In this document: positions 51,119 through 60,277 of the stretch, piece by piece
Layout: each line of letters opens with the position of its first letter
How positions within the stretch are numbered: the stretch's first letter is position 1
NCBI RefSeq assembly: GCF_014230355.1
Contig: NZ_JACLAX010000004.1
Span: 124,001-188,000 of the forward strand
Source of the DNA: Novosphingobium piscinae
GTDB taxonomy: Bacteria > Pseudomonadota > Alphaproteobacteria > Sphingomonadales > Sphingomonadaceae
Direction of reading: 5' to 3'
DNA: 64,000 bases
Program-made: the position numbers and the translations under genes
Notes under the pieces: model-generated
What the model was told of the DNA's origin: nothing
Seen by the model: only the letters and a program-made list of their open reading frames with translations
The model's database searches: none

Positions 51119-52670
51119 GCGCGATGATCAACCCCGTCCCGAGCGGCTGTTCTGGACCCGCCGCTTCTCGCTGACCGCGCGCATCCTGGCGGTGAACCTG
51201 ATCGTGCTGGGGCTGATGGGCGCCAGCGTGATCTACCTCGACAGTTACCGCAAGCAGCTGATCGCCGAACGCTTCAAGCTGGCCCGCTCCGAGGCCCTCA
51301 TCATCGCCGATGCCCTCGCGGAAACCCCGCGCAGCGAGCGCAAGCCGCTGTTGGCACGGATCGGTAGCGAACAGATGCTGCGGCTGCGGCTGTACGACGC
51401 CAAGGGCCGGCAACTGGCCGACAGCTTCCTGATCGCCGACGAGCCGGGCTTCACCTTCGTCGATCCGGCGGGCGAGCCCTGGCCGATGAAGGCGGCTCAG
51501 GTGATCGATGACGCGATGGACCGGGTGGTCGGCGCCCCGCCGATCCCGGACTATGTCGAGGCCGCCATCGCCACGGCCGACGCCTGGCCGGAGATTCGCG
51601 AGGCGCGCGAGAGCGGCGAGGTTGCGGTCCGTCTGCGTCGCGCCCCGGATCGCACGCCGGTGATCACGGCCGCCGTGCCCTATGGCGAGCGCGACGAGAT
51701 CCTGCTGACCACGCGCAATGCCCGCGATATCGTCGAGAAGGTGCGCTATGCCCGCCAGACCCTGGCGATCGTGATCGGGATCGCCCTGGTCATCTCGATC
51801 CAGCTCTCGCTGTTCCTCGCCCGCACCATCGTGCAGCCGCTGCAACTGCTGGTGCGCGCCGCGGTGCGCGTGCGGCTGGGGCGTGAGCGCGAGGTGGTGG
51901 TACCCCGCCTGCCCGAGCGCGGTGACGAGATCGGCCTGCTCGCCCGCGCCATCTCCGACATGACCGCCGCGCTGCGCCAGCGGATCGACGCGGTCGAGAG
52001 CTTCGCCGCCGATGTCGCCCACGAGATCAAGAACCCGCTCGCCTCGCTGCGCAGCGCGATCGAGACGCTCGGCAAGGTCGACGATCCCGAACTGCGCCGC
52101 GAGCTGACCCGGATTGCCGCACACGACGTGCGGCGGATCGACCGGCTGGTCACCGAGATCGCCGACGCCAGCCGGATCGACGCCGAACTGACCCGGACCG
52201 CGTTCGAGCGGGTCGACCTGGTCGCACTGACCACCGCGATCGTGCGCAGCCGGGCGGAGCGGGGGATCGACGGGGCGGTGCGGATCGAGCTGGTCCATGC
52301 CCGCCCGCAGTGCCGGGTCCTGGGCGATCCGGCCCGGCTCGAGCGGGTGCTGCTCAACCTGATCGACAATGCGGTGTCGTTCTCGCCACCAGACGGCCGG
52401 ATCGAGATCGCGACCGCAACCGGCGGCGGTCGGGCCCAGGTCAGCGTGACCGACGACGGCCCCGGCATTCCCGCCGAAGCGCGCGACAAGGTGTTCGAGC
52501 GGTTCCACTCGCTGCGGCCCGAGAGCGAGGATTTCGGCAGCCACAGCGGGCTGGGGCTGGCGATCGCGCGGACCATCGTGACCGCGCATGACGGCACGCT
52601 GACCGTGGCCGACCGCCCTGACGGACGCCCCGGCGCCCGGCTGGTGATCGACCTGCCGGAGGCCGGATGA
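51105..52670 (+). CDS. chvG: Sensor histidine kinase ChvG
   Basis: 521 residues if the start is TTG 51105, inside the end of chvI; no better start is visible, so the N-terminus is uncertain. A transmembrane helix (about 25-45) is followed by a periplasmic stimulus-sensing domain (about 50-220) and a second helix (about 226-246). A HAMP region comes next, then the H-box [19 protein letters not shown] (His near 307), N-box NLIDNAVSF, and G-boxes DDGPGIP and SGLGLAIA. Senses envelope or acid stress in relatives. Confidence 0.92.
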   Translation: MPTAERDDQPRPERLFWTRRFSLTARILAVNLIVLGLMGASVIYLDSYRKQLIAERFKLARSEALIIADALAETPRSERKPLLARIGSEQMLRLRLYDAKGRQLADSFLIADEPGFTFVDPAGEPWPMKAAQVIDDAMDRVVGAPPIPDYVEAAIATADAWPEIREARESGEVAVRLRRAPDRTPVITAAVPYGERDEILLTTRNARDIVEKVRYARQTLAIVIGIALVISIQLSLFLARTIVQPLQLLVRAAVRVRLGREREVVVPRLPERGDEIGLLARAISDMTAALRQRIDAVESFAADVAHEIKNPLASLRSAIETLGKVDDPELRRELTRIAAHDVRRIDRLVTEIADASRIDAELTRTAFERVDLVALTTAIVRSRAERGIDGAVRIELVHARPQCRVLGDPARLERVLLNLIDNAVSFSPPDGRIEIATATGGGRAQVSVTDDGPGIPAEARDKVFERFHSLRPESEDFGSHSGLGLAIARTIVTAHDGTLTVADRPDGRPGARLVIDLPEAG

Positions 52671-53080
52671 TGCTCCACCAGGCCACCTGTATCGCCCTGT
52701 CCGGACGCGGCGTGCTGATCGAGGGGCCGCCGGGCAGCGGCAAGTCGAGCCTCGCCCTCGCCCTGATCGACCGCGGCGCCGAGCTGGTGGGCGACGATGG
52801 CGTGCTGCTGCGCGCCCGGGAGGGCCGCCTGCACGCCGGCCCCGCCCCGGCCACGGCCGGGCTGCTCGAGATCCGCAATCTCGGGATCCTGCCCCGGCCA
52901 CACCGGACCGACTGCGCGATCGCGCTGGTCATCGCGCTCGATTCCGCCGCGCCGCGCTTCATCGCGCAGGCCGCCACCCGCACCCTGCTGGGGATCACCG
53001 TCCCGCTGGTTCACCTGTACCCCGACAGCCCCGTGCTGGCCCTGCGCGCCGAAGCGGCCCTGGCGCACTACGGATGCTGA
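52667..53080 (+). CDS. hprK: HPr kinase/phosphorylase, short alphaproteobacterial form
   Basis: 137 residues. Only the C-terminal kinase core is present: the P-loop GPPGSGKSSLALAL near 21, GAELVGDDGVLL (metal and general-base region), and GLLEIRNLGIL. The N-terminal domain of the about 310-residue Firmicutes enzyme is absent, as usual in alphaproteobacteria. Overlaps chvG by 4 bp (ATGA). Its substrate would be the serine of the HPr encoded 1.5 kb downstream. Confidence 0.92.
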   Translation: MMLHQATCIALSGRGVLIEGPPGSGKSSLALALIDRGAELVGDDGVLLRAREGRLHAGPAPATAGLLEIRNLGILPRPHRTDCAIALVIALDSAAPRFIAQAATRTLLGITVPLVHLYPDSPVLALRAEAALAHYGC

Positions 53081-53153
53081 GGCCGCGGTCCGGCTGCGAC
53101 GCCCCGCCGGCGTTCGTGCCGGTTTACAATCCTGCGCGGGACGATCAAACCGG

Positions 53154-54083
53154 ATGGCGATGAGCGCCGCCAGTCCCCCCGATTCAGCCCAGCGCGTGCT
53201 GCTGGTCACCGGCCTGCTCGGCGCCGGCAAGACCACCGTACTCAAGGTGCTGGAGGACCTCGGCTGGGAGACGATCGACAATTTCCCGATCCGCCTGCTC
53301 GCCCAGCTGGTCGGCCCGGCCGGACGCAAGCCCACCGAGCAGCGCCCGCCGCTGGCCATCGGCTTCGATTCCCGAACCCGTGGGTTCGACCCCAACCGCA
53401 TCATCGAACAGGTCAAAGGCCTCAGCGCCCGCGCCGATCTTGAGGTGACCACGCTGTTCCTCGATTGCTCGGGGCAGGAGCTGGAGCGCCGCTACAACGA
53501 GACCCGCCGGCGCCACCCGCTGGCGATCGACCTGCCGGCCAGTTCGGGCATCGCCGCCGAACGCGAGCTGCTCGAACCGTTGCGGCGCTGGGCCGACATG
53601 GTGATCGTCACCACCGACTTTTCGTCGAACCAGCTCCAGCAGCTGGTGCGCGAGCGCTTCGCCCCGCTGTCGGACCAGAAGCTGACCGTCACCGTCTCCA
53701 GTTTCGGCTTCTCGCGCGGGATGCCGCCGGTGGCCGATCTGGTGTTCGACATGCGCTTCCTTGACAATCCGCACTGGGACGCCGCGCTGCGTCCGCTCAC
53801 CGGGCGCGACCCTGCGGTGGGTGACTATGTCAGCCGCGACCCGGCGTTTCCCGAAGCCTTCACCCGGATCCGCGACCTCGTCCTGTTCCTGCTCCCGCGC
53901 TACGAGGCGCAGGGCAAGGCCTATGTCCACATCGCCTTCGGCTGCACCGGCGGACGGCATCGTTCGGTGTTCGTCGCCGAGCAGATGGGGCAAGTCTTGC
54001 GCGAGGCGGGATTTTCCCCCACATTGCTGCACCGCAACCTCGCGTCACGCGCCGCCGACCTGGTCGAAGGCGGCCCCGCGTGA
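53154..54083 (+). CDS. rapZ: RapZ-type RNase adapter/nucleotide-binding protein
   Basis: 309 residues from ATG 53154 (ATG 53160 also possible). N-terminal P-loop GLLGAGKTTVLKVLEDLGWETIDNFP. A central FLDCSGQELERRYNETRRRHPL is followed by the C-terminal domain FGFSRGMPPVADLVFDMRFLDNPHW and GCTGGRHRSVFVAEQM, all diagnostic. In E. coli RapZ controls GlmS via small RNAs; its role in alphaproteobacteria is less clear. Lies between hprK and the EIIA gene. Confidence 0.94.
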   Translation: MAMSAASPPDSAQRVLLVTGLLGAGKTTVLKVLEDLGWETIDNFPIRLLAQLVGPAGRKPTEQRPPLAIGFDSRTRGFDPNRIIEQVKGLSARADLEVTTLFLDCSGQELERRYNETRRRHPLAIDLPASSGIAAERELLEPLRRWADMVIVTTDFSSNQLQQLVRERFAPLSDQKLTVTVSSFGFSRGMPPVADLVFDMRFLDNPHWDAALRPLTGRDPAVGDYVSRDPAFPEAFTRIRDLVLFLLPRYEAQGKAYVHIAFGCTGGRHRSVFVAEQMGQVLREAGFSPTLLHRNLASRAADLVEGGPA

Positions 54084-54144
54084 GCGCCGGGGAGCGCGGC
54101 CGGTTCGCCCGGTCTGACGCGAAACTTCGGAGCGCATTCTTTTC

Positions 54145-54549
54145 ATGATCGGGCTGATCCTCGTCACACACGGCAATCTTGCCGAGGAGTTCGTCCACGC
54201 CATGCAGCACGTGGTCGGCCGGCAGGACGCGGTGGCGACGGTCTGCATCGGTCCGAACGACGACATGGAGCGGCGGCGCCGCGAGATTGCCGACGCGATC
54301 CGCGAGGTCGACAGCGGCGCCGGAGTCATCGTGCTGACCGACCTGTTCGGCGGCACGCCCTCCAACCTCGCCATCTCGCTGATGCAGGCGGGCAAGGTCG
54401 AGGTGATTGCGGGGATCAACCTGCCGATGCTGATCCGGCTCGCCGGGGCCCGCAAGACCATGGACGTGACCGCCGCGGTGATCGCCGCGCGCGATGCCGG
54501 ACGCAACTATATCACGATCGCCTCGGAGTTCCTCGGTCAGGATGCCTGA
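54145..54549 (+). CDS. PTS EIIA component, mannose-family type
   Basis: 134 residues. MIGLILVTHGNLAEEF puts the phospho-histidine at His9; VIVLTDLFGGTPSNLA near 63 is the second signature. There are no PTS permease genes nearby, so with HPr and HprK it forms a regulatory rather than a sugar-uptake system. Phosphorylation through EI (ptsP/ptsI, not in this window) is expected. 61 bp before the cluster-terminal HPr gap region. Confidence 0.94.
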   Translation: MIGLILVTHGNLAEEFVHAMQHVVGRQDAVATVCIGPNDDMERRRREIADAIREVDSGAGVIVLTDLFGGTPSNLAISLMQAGKVEVIAGINLPMLIRLAGARKTMDVTAAVIAARDAGRNYITIASEFLGQDA

Positions 54550-54605
54550 CCCGGGGACCGGCAACGGCGGCATGACGAGGATGACCCAGCGAGGGGATTG
54601 CACGA

Positions 54606-54878
54606 GTGGCCAGCGAAACTGTCGAGATAGTCAACCAGCGCGGGCTCCACGCCAGGGCCAGCGCCAAGTTCGTCAACGCCGTGGCCAAGCTGCCCGACGG
54701 CATCGCGGTGAAGGTGGCCAAGGACGGGACCGAGGCGGATGGCGGCTCGATCCTCGGGCTGATGATGCTGGGCGCGGCCAAGGGCGATGCGATCGAGATC
54801 ACGGTGGAAGGGGCCGAGGCCGAACTGATCCTGCCGCGGCTGGTCGGTCTGGTGAAGGACGGCTTCGGCGAGGACTGA
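54606..54878 (+). CDS. ptsH: HPr phosphocarrier protein
   Basis: 90 residues from GTG 54606 (GCGAGGGG upstream). Active His15 lies in QRGLHARASAKFV, and the regulatory serine at Ser48 in ADGGSILGLMMLGAAKG, the HprK target position. Phosphoryl acceptor in the regulatory PTS formed with the EIIA just upstream. Confidence 0.96.
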   Translation: MASETVEIVNQRGLHARASAKFVNAVAKLPDGIAVKVAKDGTEADGGSILGLMMLGAAKGDAIEITVEGAEAELILPRLVGLVKDGFGED

Positions 54879-54936
54879 GCCCGACCGCCCGGCCCGCCCC
54901 GCGATCCTGCCCGACATCCCGCCCGAGAGCCTGCGC

Positions 54937-55752
54937 GTGACCCATCGCCGTACGATCACCGGCTTCTCCAATCCCACGGTCAAGCTGCTGCGCTCGCTGC
55001 GCGACAAGAAGCACCGCAAGCGGGAAGGCAAGTTCCTGGCCGAGGGCCTGCGGCTGCTGACCGATGCGCGCGAGAGCGGACGCCTGCCCGAAATGCTGGT
55101 CATGGCGCTGGGCCGCGACGAGCATCCACTGCTGGCCGCGCTCGAGGCCGCGGTGGTCGCCACCGGGGGCAGCGTGATCGAGACCGAGGCCGAGATCCTC
55201 GCCAAGATCACCGGCAAGGACAATCCGCAGGCGGTCGCCGGCGTCTTCGCCGAATTCGACACGAGCCTCGCCGCGCTCGACCGCAGCCGCGCGCCGATCT
55301 GGCTGGTCGCCCAGGCGCTGCGCGATCCGGGCAATCTCGGCACCATGCTGCGCACCGGCGACGCGGTCGGTGCGGGCGGGCTGATCCTGCTTGACGACTG
55401 CGCGGATCCCTTCTCGGTCGAGGCGGTGCGCGCCAGCATGGGCGCGATCTTCACCCAGCGGGTGGTCCAGGCCCGCTGGGACGAATTCCACGCCTGGCTG
55501 CGCGCCGGACCGGGGCAGCTGGTTGCCGCCAGCCTGCGCGAGGCCCGGCCCTACCGCGGCGCGCCCTATGCTGCGCCGTGCTTCGTCATGGTCGGCAACG
55601 AATCGCGCGGCCTGCCCGAGGATTATGAAATGGCCTGCGACCTGCGCGTGACCATGCCGATGAAGGGCCGTGCCGACAGCCTCAACGCCGCCGTCGCCGG
55701 GGCGGTCCTGGCCTACGAGGTGCTGGCCGCGCTCGATCCCGTGGCAACCTGA
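54937..55752 (+). CDS. SpoU/TrmH (SPOUT) RNA 2'-O-methyltransferase
   Basis: 271 residues from GTG 54937. The N-terminal substrate-binding domain (about 5-105) begins TITGFSNPTVKLLRSLRDKKHRKREGKFLAEG. The SPOUT knot shows ALRDPGNLGTMLRTGDAVGAGG, FVMVGNESRGLPE and the C-terminal PMKGRADSLNAAVAGAVLAYE that binds AdoMet. It modifies rRNA or tRNA; the exact target is not deducible. Followed by a strong terminator. Confidence 0.92.
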   Translation: MTHRRTITGFSNPTVKLLRSLRDKKHRKREGKFLAEGLRLLTDARESGRLPEMLVMALGRDEHPLLAALEAAVVATGGSVIETEAEILAKITGKDNPQAVAGVFAEFDTSLAALDRSRAPIWLVAQALRDPGNLGTMLRTGDAVGAGGLILLDDCADPFSVEAVRASMGAIFTQRVVQARWDEFHAWLRAGPGQLVAASLREARPYRGAPYAAPCFVMVGNESRGLPEDYEMACDLRVTMPMKGRADSLNAAVAGAVLAYEVLAALDPVAT

Positions 55753-55801
55753 ACAAAACCCGTAGAGGCCATTCAGGCCATACTAACCTCGGCCCGCTAG
55801 A

Positions 55802-55832
55802 AGGGGCACTGCAATGCGATTGCGTTGCCCCT
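55802..55832 (+). ncRNA. Stable hairpin upstream of the terminator (possible sRNA 5' part)
   Basis: AGGGGCACTGCAAT-GCG-ATTGCGTTGCCCCT: a 14-position stem with one mismatch and one G-T pair and a 3-nt loop. Together with the terminator 15 nt downstream this gives a compact two-hairpin transcript end. It could simply be the 3' UTR of the methyltransferase gene, or a small RNA. No clear separate promoter was found. Confidence 0.35.
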
Positions 55833-55847
55833 CCCTTGGACTTCACA

Positions 55848-55878
55848 CCCCCGCCCCTCACCGGGCGGGGGCTTTTTT
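55848..55878 (+). terminator. Rho-independent terminator
   Basis: Nine-bp perfect stem CCCCCGCCC / GGGCGGGGG with loop CTCACC, followed by C and six T. It closes the chvI...HPr/methyltransferase cluster and is the clearest intrinsic terminator in the window. Confidence 0.92.
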
Positions 55879-55958
55879 GTGGTGATGGGGCCTTGTGCCA
55901 CCGCGCCTGCCGGGCTCCTCCCCGGTGGAGAGACACAGCCGCCCTAACCGAAGCCCTG

Positions 55959-57407
55959 TCAGGCCTGGCCGGCAGGCGGGTCCGTACCGAGCAGGCCGGC
56001 GGGTTCGATGCCTAAGCCGTACCGCGGCAGGCTTTCCACCACCGGCACCTCCTCGATCTCGCGCTTGCCGATCTCGATGTGCTTGTCGCGCAGGCGCTTG
56101 CCGGCGGACAGGACGTTGCGTTCGAAGCTGCCGACGAACTTGTTGTAGTTGTCGACCGCCGAGGTCAGGCCCGATCCGACCCGCTTGAGGTGTTCGGCCG
56201 CCGTGGCCAGCCGGTCATAAAGCTCTCCGCCCATCCGCCCGATCTCGCGTGCTTCGCGCGCCAGCCCGTCCTGGCGCCAGACCTGTGCAATGGTCCTTGC
56301 GATCGCGACGAGATTGGTCGGTGTGGCCAGCAGCACGCGGTTGCGGAAGGCGAAGTCCCACAGCTCAGGGTCCTTTTCGAGCGCGGCGGCCACGAAGTGC
56401 TCGCCCGGCACAAACATCACCACGTAGTCGGGCGCCTCCTCGAACTGGCTCTGGTAGGACTTGGCGCCCAGCGTCTGAACGTGCCCGCGCATCGAGGCGA
56501 CGTGCTGCGCCAGCGCCACGTCGCGGGCCAGCTCATCGCTCGCCTCGAAGGCTTCCTGATAGGCGTTGAGCGAGACCTTGGCGTCGATCACCAGCTTCTT
56601 CTGGCCCGGGATCGCGATGATCGCATCGGGCCGCAGCCGGCCCTCGTCGGTGTCGATCGACTGTTCGGTGACGAAGTCGGTATGCTCGGCCAGGCCGCAC
56701 TGCTCCAGCACGTTGCGCAGCTGCTGTTCGCCCCAGCGGCCGCGCGCCTTGGGAGCGTTGCGCAGCGAGTTGCCCAGCCGCGCGGCCTCCGCCTTCACCT
56801 GTTCCTGCCCGGCGCGGACCGATTCGATCACGCCGCGCAGCTCGCCGAAGGCATCGACCCGCTGCTTTTCCAGCTCGGTGACCTGTTTCTCGTAGCTCTG
56901 CAGCCGTTCACCCACCGGGGCGAGCAGGGTGCGCAGGCGTTCGGCGTTCTTTTCCTCGGACTGGGCAAAACGCTCCTGCGCGCGGGCGAGAAAGGCCTCC
57001 TGCGCCTTTTCCAGCACCTTGTTGCCGGCGTTCTCGAACTCGCGGCGCAGCGCGTCCTGCGCCTGCAGCAGCAGGCGCTTCTGCTCCTCGAAATTCTGGG
57101 CATCGGCCTGGAGCGCGGCAAGCCGGGCGGACAGTTCGCCCTTCTCGGCGAGCACGCGCGCCTGGTCGGCCCGGGTCTGTTCGAGCGCGTTGGTCAGGTC
57201 ATCGACCCGCGCCGCGCGCTCGCTGGCCGCCGCCAGCTCGGTGATCGCGCGGCGGAACTGATCGTCGAGCGCCCGCGCCTCGGCATCGCGCGCCGTGTAG
57301 CGCTGCCGCCAGTCTGCCACAGGGCGGCTTCCGAGGAACCAGCCGAGCGCGAGGCCGCCAGCGAGACCAACCACCACGGCAAAGACAGCCACCATCTGCG
57401 AGTCCAA
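55959..57407 (-). CDS. rmuC: DNA recombination protein RmuC
   Basis: 482 residues from TTG 57407, with AGGGGAAG just upstream; ATG 57395 is the alternative. One N-terminal transmembrane helix (AVFAVVVGLAGGLALGWFLG) precedes a long coiled coil (about 25-190). The nuclease-like core shows GRWGEQQLRNVLEQCG, RPDAIIAIPGQKKLVIDAKVSLNAY and YVVMFVPGEHFVAAAL (PD-(D/E)xK-type residues), with the RIGELYDRL-like tail. Limits recombination at inverted repeats in E. coli, which is notable in a repeat-rich genome. Confidence 0.94.
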   Translation of the reverse strand: MDSQMVAVFAVVVGLAGGLALGWFLGSRPVADWRQRYTARDAEARALDDQFRRAITELAAASERAARVDDLTNALEQTRADQARVLAEKGELSARLAALQADAQNFEEQKRLLLQAQDALRREFENAGNKVLEKAQEAFLARAQERFAQSEEKNAERLRTLLAPVGERLQSYEKQVTELEKQRVDAFGELRGVIESVRAGQEQVKAEAARLGNSLRNAPKARGRWGEQQLRNVLEQCGLAEHTDFVTEQSIDTDEGRLRPDAIIAIPGQKKLVIDAKVSLNAYQEAFEASDELARDVALAQHVASMRGHVQTLGAKSYQSQFEEAPDYVVMFVPGEHFVAAALEKDPELWDFAFRNRVLLATPTNLVAIARTIAQVWRQDGLAREAREIGRMGGELYDRLATAAEHLKRVGSGLTSAVDNYNKFVGSFERNVLSAGKRLRDKHIEIGKREIEEVPVVESLPRYGLGIEPAGLLGTDPPAGQA

Positions 57408-57790
57408 CGCGCTTCCCCTGTTCGGAACGAACCGGGAACTACCGGTTGACGCGCCGGCTGGCAAGCGTCGCCGCCCACGAGACTGTGGGCGGAGCAACCC
57501 GGAGGGGCCGCCATGGGGCTTCCTGTCACACCCTGTCGGCCCCGCGCGTTATGCCGCGCTCTTTGAGCCCGTCACCCTGAACGCGTCTCAGGGTCCAGTG
57601 CGTCCGACAGACCGCAGCGCGAGAGGCGCGATGGATCCTGAAACCAGTTCAGGATGACGGAGGTGGGATGTGGGATGACGGAGGTGGGCTATGGGATGAC
57701 GCGGTGGGGCTCGAAATGACCGGAGCGGCATGATGCCCTCACCCGGCCGCGCCGGGGACCGGGCACCGCCATCACCGCGTCAAAGCGGCC
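57408..57790. other. 383-bp intergenic region with repeats between def and rmuC
   Basis: No credible gene. 57573-57660 holds an inverted pair related to the CATGCTGAAC family (GTCACCCTGAA...TTCAGGATGAC). 57652-57714 carries three direct copies of a 21-bp unit (GGATGACGGAGGTGGG...). The rest is GC-rich with no recognised signal. Confidence 0.6.
57652..57714. repeat. Three tandem 21-bp repeats
   Basis: GGATGACGGAGGTGGGATGTG-type units begin at 57652, 57673 and 57694, the third more diverged (GGATGACGCGGTGGGG). They grow out of the 3' half of the palindromic element that precedes them. Confidence 0.75.
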
Positions 57791-58360
57791 TCACGCCGCC
57801 TTGCGCAGCTTTTCCAGCTTCTTGAGCGCCATCGAGCGCTTCAGGCGCGAGAGGTGGTCGATGAACAGGATGCCTTCCAGGTGGTCCATCTCGTGCTGGA
57901 GGCAGGTGGCCAGCAGGTCGTCCATCTCCTCCTCGTGGAACTGGCCGTCGAGGTCCTGCCAGCGCGCGCGGATCCGGGCCGGACGCTCGACCTCGGCATA
58001 GATCTCGGGGACCGAGAGGCAGCCCTCCTGGTAGATCCGGTGTTCGTCCGAAGGATCAAGGATCTCGGGGTTGATGAACACCCGCGGCTCGCGCTTGGTT
58101 GGCTGGTGCGTGTGGGCATGGCCGCCGTGCGCCGTGCAGACCTCGGGTTCGGCATCGGGATCATCGGGCTGCAGATCGATCACCAGCACGCGCAGCGGCA
58201 CGCCGACCTGGATCGCGGCGAGGCCGATGCCCGGGGCATCGTACATCGTCTCGAACATGTCGGCGACCAGCGTGCGCAGCTCGTCGTTGAACTCGGTGAC
58301 GGGGGCCGAGACCTGCTTCAGCCGGGCGTCGGGGACTTCGATGATCTCGCGGATAGCCAT
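57791..58360 (-). CDS. def: Peptide deformylase
   Basis: Removes the N-formyl group from nascent proteins. 189 residues from ATG 58360. Motif 1 GIGLAA (44-49), motif 2 EGCLS with metal ligand Cys114, and motif 3 HEMDH with His156, Glu157, His160 are intact. An insertion at about 72-91 is histidine-rich (TAHGGHAHTHQPTKR) and not usual in the family. fmt, which makes the substrate tRNA, lies nearby beyond recR. Confidence 0.95.
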   Translation of the reverse strand: MAIREIIEVPDARLKQVSAPVTEFNDELRTLVADMFETMYDAPGIGLAAIQVGVPLRVLVIDLQPDDPDAEPEVCTAHGGHAHTHQPTKREPRVFINPEILDPSDEHRIYQEGCLSVPEIYAEVERPARIRARWQDLDGQFHEEEMDDLLATCLQHEMDHLEGILFIDHLSRLKRSMALKKLEKLRKAA

Positions 58361-58583
58361 GCCGTGCAGATAGTCGCGGTGGGAATGCGGTGCAAGGCGG
58401 CGGGCTGCGGGAATTGCGATCAGGCTGATCGGGCGACGGACCGCTGTCCACCAGACGACCAAGGCGGTCCCGCCAAGCCGTCACCCCCGATCCAGCGCGG
58501 CGAGCGGCCCCGATGCCGGGGCCGGGGTGGATCCAGGGTCGAGCCCGGGATGACGAGACGCTTGCCCAGCGGTTTGCCCCCAC

Positions 58584-59180
58584 TCACCCCACTGGCCGCC
58601 GCGCCCGCAGCGCCTGGGCCAAGGTGCCCTCGTCGAGATAGTCGAGCTCGCCCCCCACCGGCAGGCCGTGAGCCAACTGGGTGATCCGGACCGGGAAGGC
58701 CTCCAGCCGCTCGGCCAGGTAGTGCGCGGTTGTCTGCCCTTCCAGCGTGGCGTTCATGGCGAGAACGATCTCGTCGATGCCGCCCTGCCCGACCCGGTCG
58801 AGCAGCTTGCCGATGGTCAGGTCCTCGGGCCGGACCCCTTCCAGCGCCGACAGCCGGCCCCCGAGCACATGGTAGCGCCCGGTGAACAGGTGCGCGCGGT
58901 CGAGCGCCCAGAGGTCGGCGACGTCCTCGACCACGCACAGCGAGCGCGGATCGCGGCGCGGATCGGCGCAGATCGCGCAGGGGTCCACCGTATCGACATT
59001 GCCGCACAGGCGGCACTCGACCAGCGCCTCCTGGACCTCGGCCAGGGCCTCGAGCAGGGTGGGCAGCGCGCTGTCGCGCCGCTTGATCAGCCACAGCACC
59101 GCGCGCCGCGCGGAACGGGGGCCCAGGCCGGGCAGGCGGGCCAGCGCGCCGGCCAGTCGTTCGATCTCTTGCGATGCCAT
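58584..59180 (-). CDS. recR: Recombination protein RecR
   Basis: 198 residues from ATG 59180. Helix-hairpin-helix [20 protein letters not shown] (12-31), zinc finger with Cys56, Cys59, Cys68, Cys71 ([16 protein letters not shown]), and a Toprim domain starting [14 protein letters not shown]. The C-terminal [20 protein letters not shown] is standard. Works with RecF/RecO to load RecA at gaps. Divergent from fmt. Confidence 0.97.
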   Translation of the reverse strand: MASQEIERLAGALARLPGLGPRSARRAVLWLIKRRDSALPTLLEALAEVQEALVECRLCGNVDTVDPCAICADPRRDPRSLCVVEDVADLWALDRAHLFTGRYHVLGGRLSALEGVRPEDLTIGKLLDRVGQGGIDEIVLAMNATLEGQTTAHYLAERLEAFPVRITQLAHGLPVGGELDYLDEGTLAQALRARRPVG

Positions 59181-59228
59181 CGCATGGCAGATAGGGCACC
59201 GGCCCGGAAACGGAAAGCCGAGAAGCCG

Positions 59229-60137
59229 ATGCGCATCATTGTCATGGGGACGCCGGACTTCGCGGTGCCGACGCTGGAAGCCCTGGCTGCGGCCGGGCAC
59301 GAGGTGGTCTGCGCCTATACCCAGCCGCCCCGTCCGGGCGGCCGCCGGGGTCAGGAGCTGACCCCCTCGCCCGTCCAGCGCGCGGCCGAGGCCCGCGGCA
59401 TTCCGGTGCGCCATCCGGTCAGTCTGCGCGATGCCGAGGCCCAGGCCGAGTTTGCCGCACTGGCGGCCGACGTGGCCGTGGTAGCCGCCTATGGGCTGAT
59501 CCTGCCCCAGGCGGTGCTCGCCGCGCCGCGCCACGGCTGCCTCAATGTCCATGGCTCGCTGCTGCCCCGCTGGCGCGGTGCCGCCCCGGTTCAGCGCGCG
59601 ATCCTGGCGGGCGATGCCGAGACCGGGGTGGGGATCATGCGGATGGAGCGGGGTCTGGATACCGGGCCGGTGCTGCTGGAGGGCCGCACTCCGGTGGCGG
59701 GCAAGACCGCGGGCGAACTGACCGCGGAACTGGCAGCGATGGGCGCGGCCCTGATGGTGCGCGTGCTGGCGGACCTCGCCGCCTTCCCCGAGGTGCCCCA
59801 GCCGAGCGAGGGCGTGACCTATGCCCACAAGATCGACAAGGCCGAGGCGCGGCTGGACTTCACCGCGCCGGCGGAACAGGCGGAGCGCCAGGTCCGGGCC
59901 TTCAATCCGGCGCCGGGGGCCTTCTTCGAATTCGCGGGTGACCGCTACAAGGTGCTGGCAGCGGAGGTGGTCGACGGCGCCGGCGAACCGGGCGCGGTGC
60001 TGGACGATAGGCTGACGATCGCCTGCGGGTCTGGAGCGCTGCGCCCGACCCTGGTGCAGCGTGCCGGTCGCCCTGCGATGCCGGTGGAGGAGCTGCTGCG
60101 CGGCAAGCCGATCCCGGCCGGAGCGCGGGTGGAATGA
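59229..60137 (+). CDS. fmt: Methionyl-tRNA formyltransferase
   Basis: 302 residues from ATG 59229, where [19 protein letters not shown] begins. The catalytic segment [20 protein letters not shown] near 105-124 has the essential Asn/His, with [18 protein letters not shown] after it. The C-terminal OB-like domain starts around 200 ([16 protein letters not shown]). Provides formyl-Met-tRNA for initiation; partner of def. Faces away from recR. Confidence 0.96.
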   Translation: MRIIVMGTPDFAVPTLEALAAAGHEVVCAYTQPPRPGGRRGQELTPSPVQRAAEARGIPVRHPVSLRDAEAQAEFAALAADVAVVAAYGLILPQAVLAAPRHGCLNVHGSLLPRWRGAAPVQRAILAGDAETGVGIMRMERGLDTGPVLLEGRTPVAGKTAGELTAELAAMGAALMVRVLADLAAFPEVPQPSEGVTYAHKIDKAEARLDFTAPAEQAERQVRAFNPAPGAFFEFAGDRYKVLAAEVVDGAGEPGAVLDDRLTIACGSGALRPTLVQRAGRPAMPVEELLRGKPIPAGARVE

Positions 60138-60160
60138 CTGTGCTTGGGCCTTCTGCCGCG

Positions 60161-60258
60161 CGTGGCCTTCGACAGGCTCAGGCTGAGCGGATTGAAAAGC
60201 TGACAATCAGGCTCCAACCCTTGAACACCCGCTCAGGCTGAGCTTGTCGAAGCCCACG
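60161..60258. repeat. Inverted repeat pair between fmt and truA (TCGAAG family)
   Basis: 60161-60190 (CGTGGCCTTCGACAGGCTCA...) and 60229-60258 are 30-bp inverted arms with about three mismatches. Same family as 20942-21023. Forms a large hairpin in the transcript; no T-run follows, so termination is uncertain. Confidence 0.75.
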
Positions 60259-60277
60259 CGCAGGACCACCCCACTCC

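Noticed and set aside
58668..59228. N-terminal extension of Fmt
   Set aside because: Antisense to recR; the conserved Fmt start [11 protein letters not shown] is at 59229.
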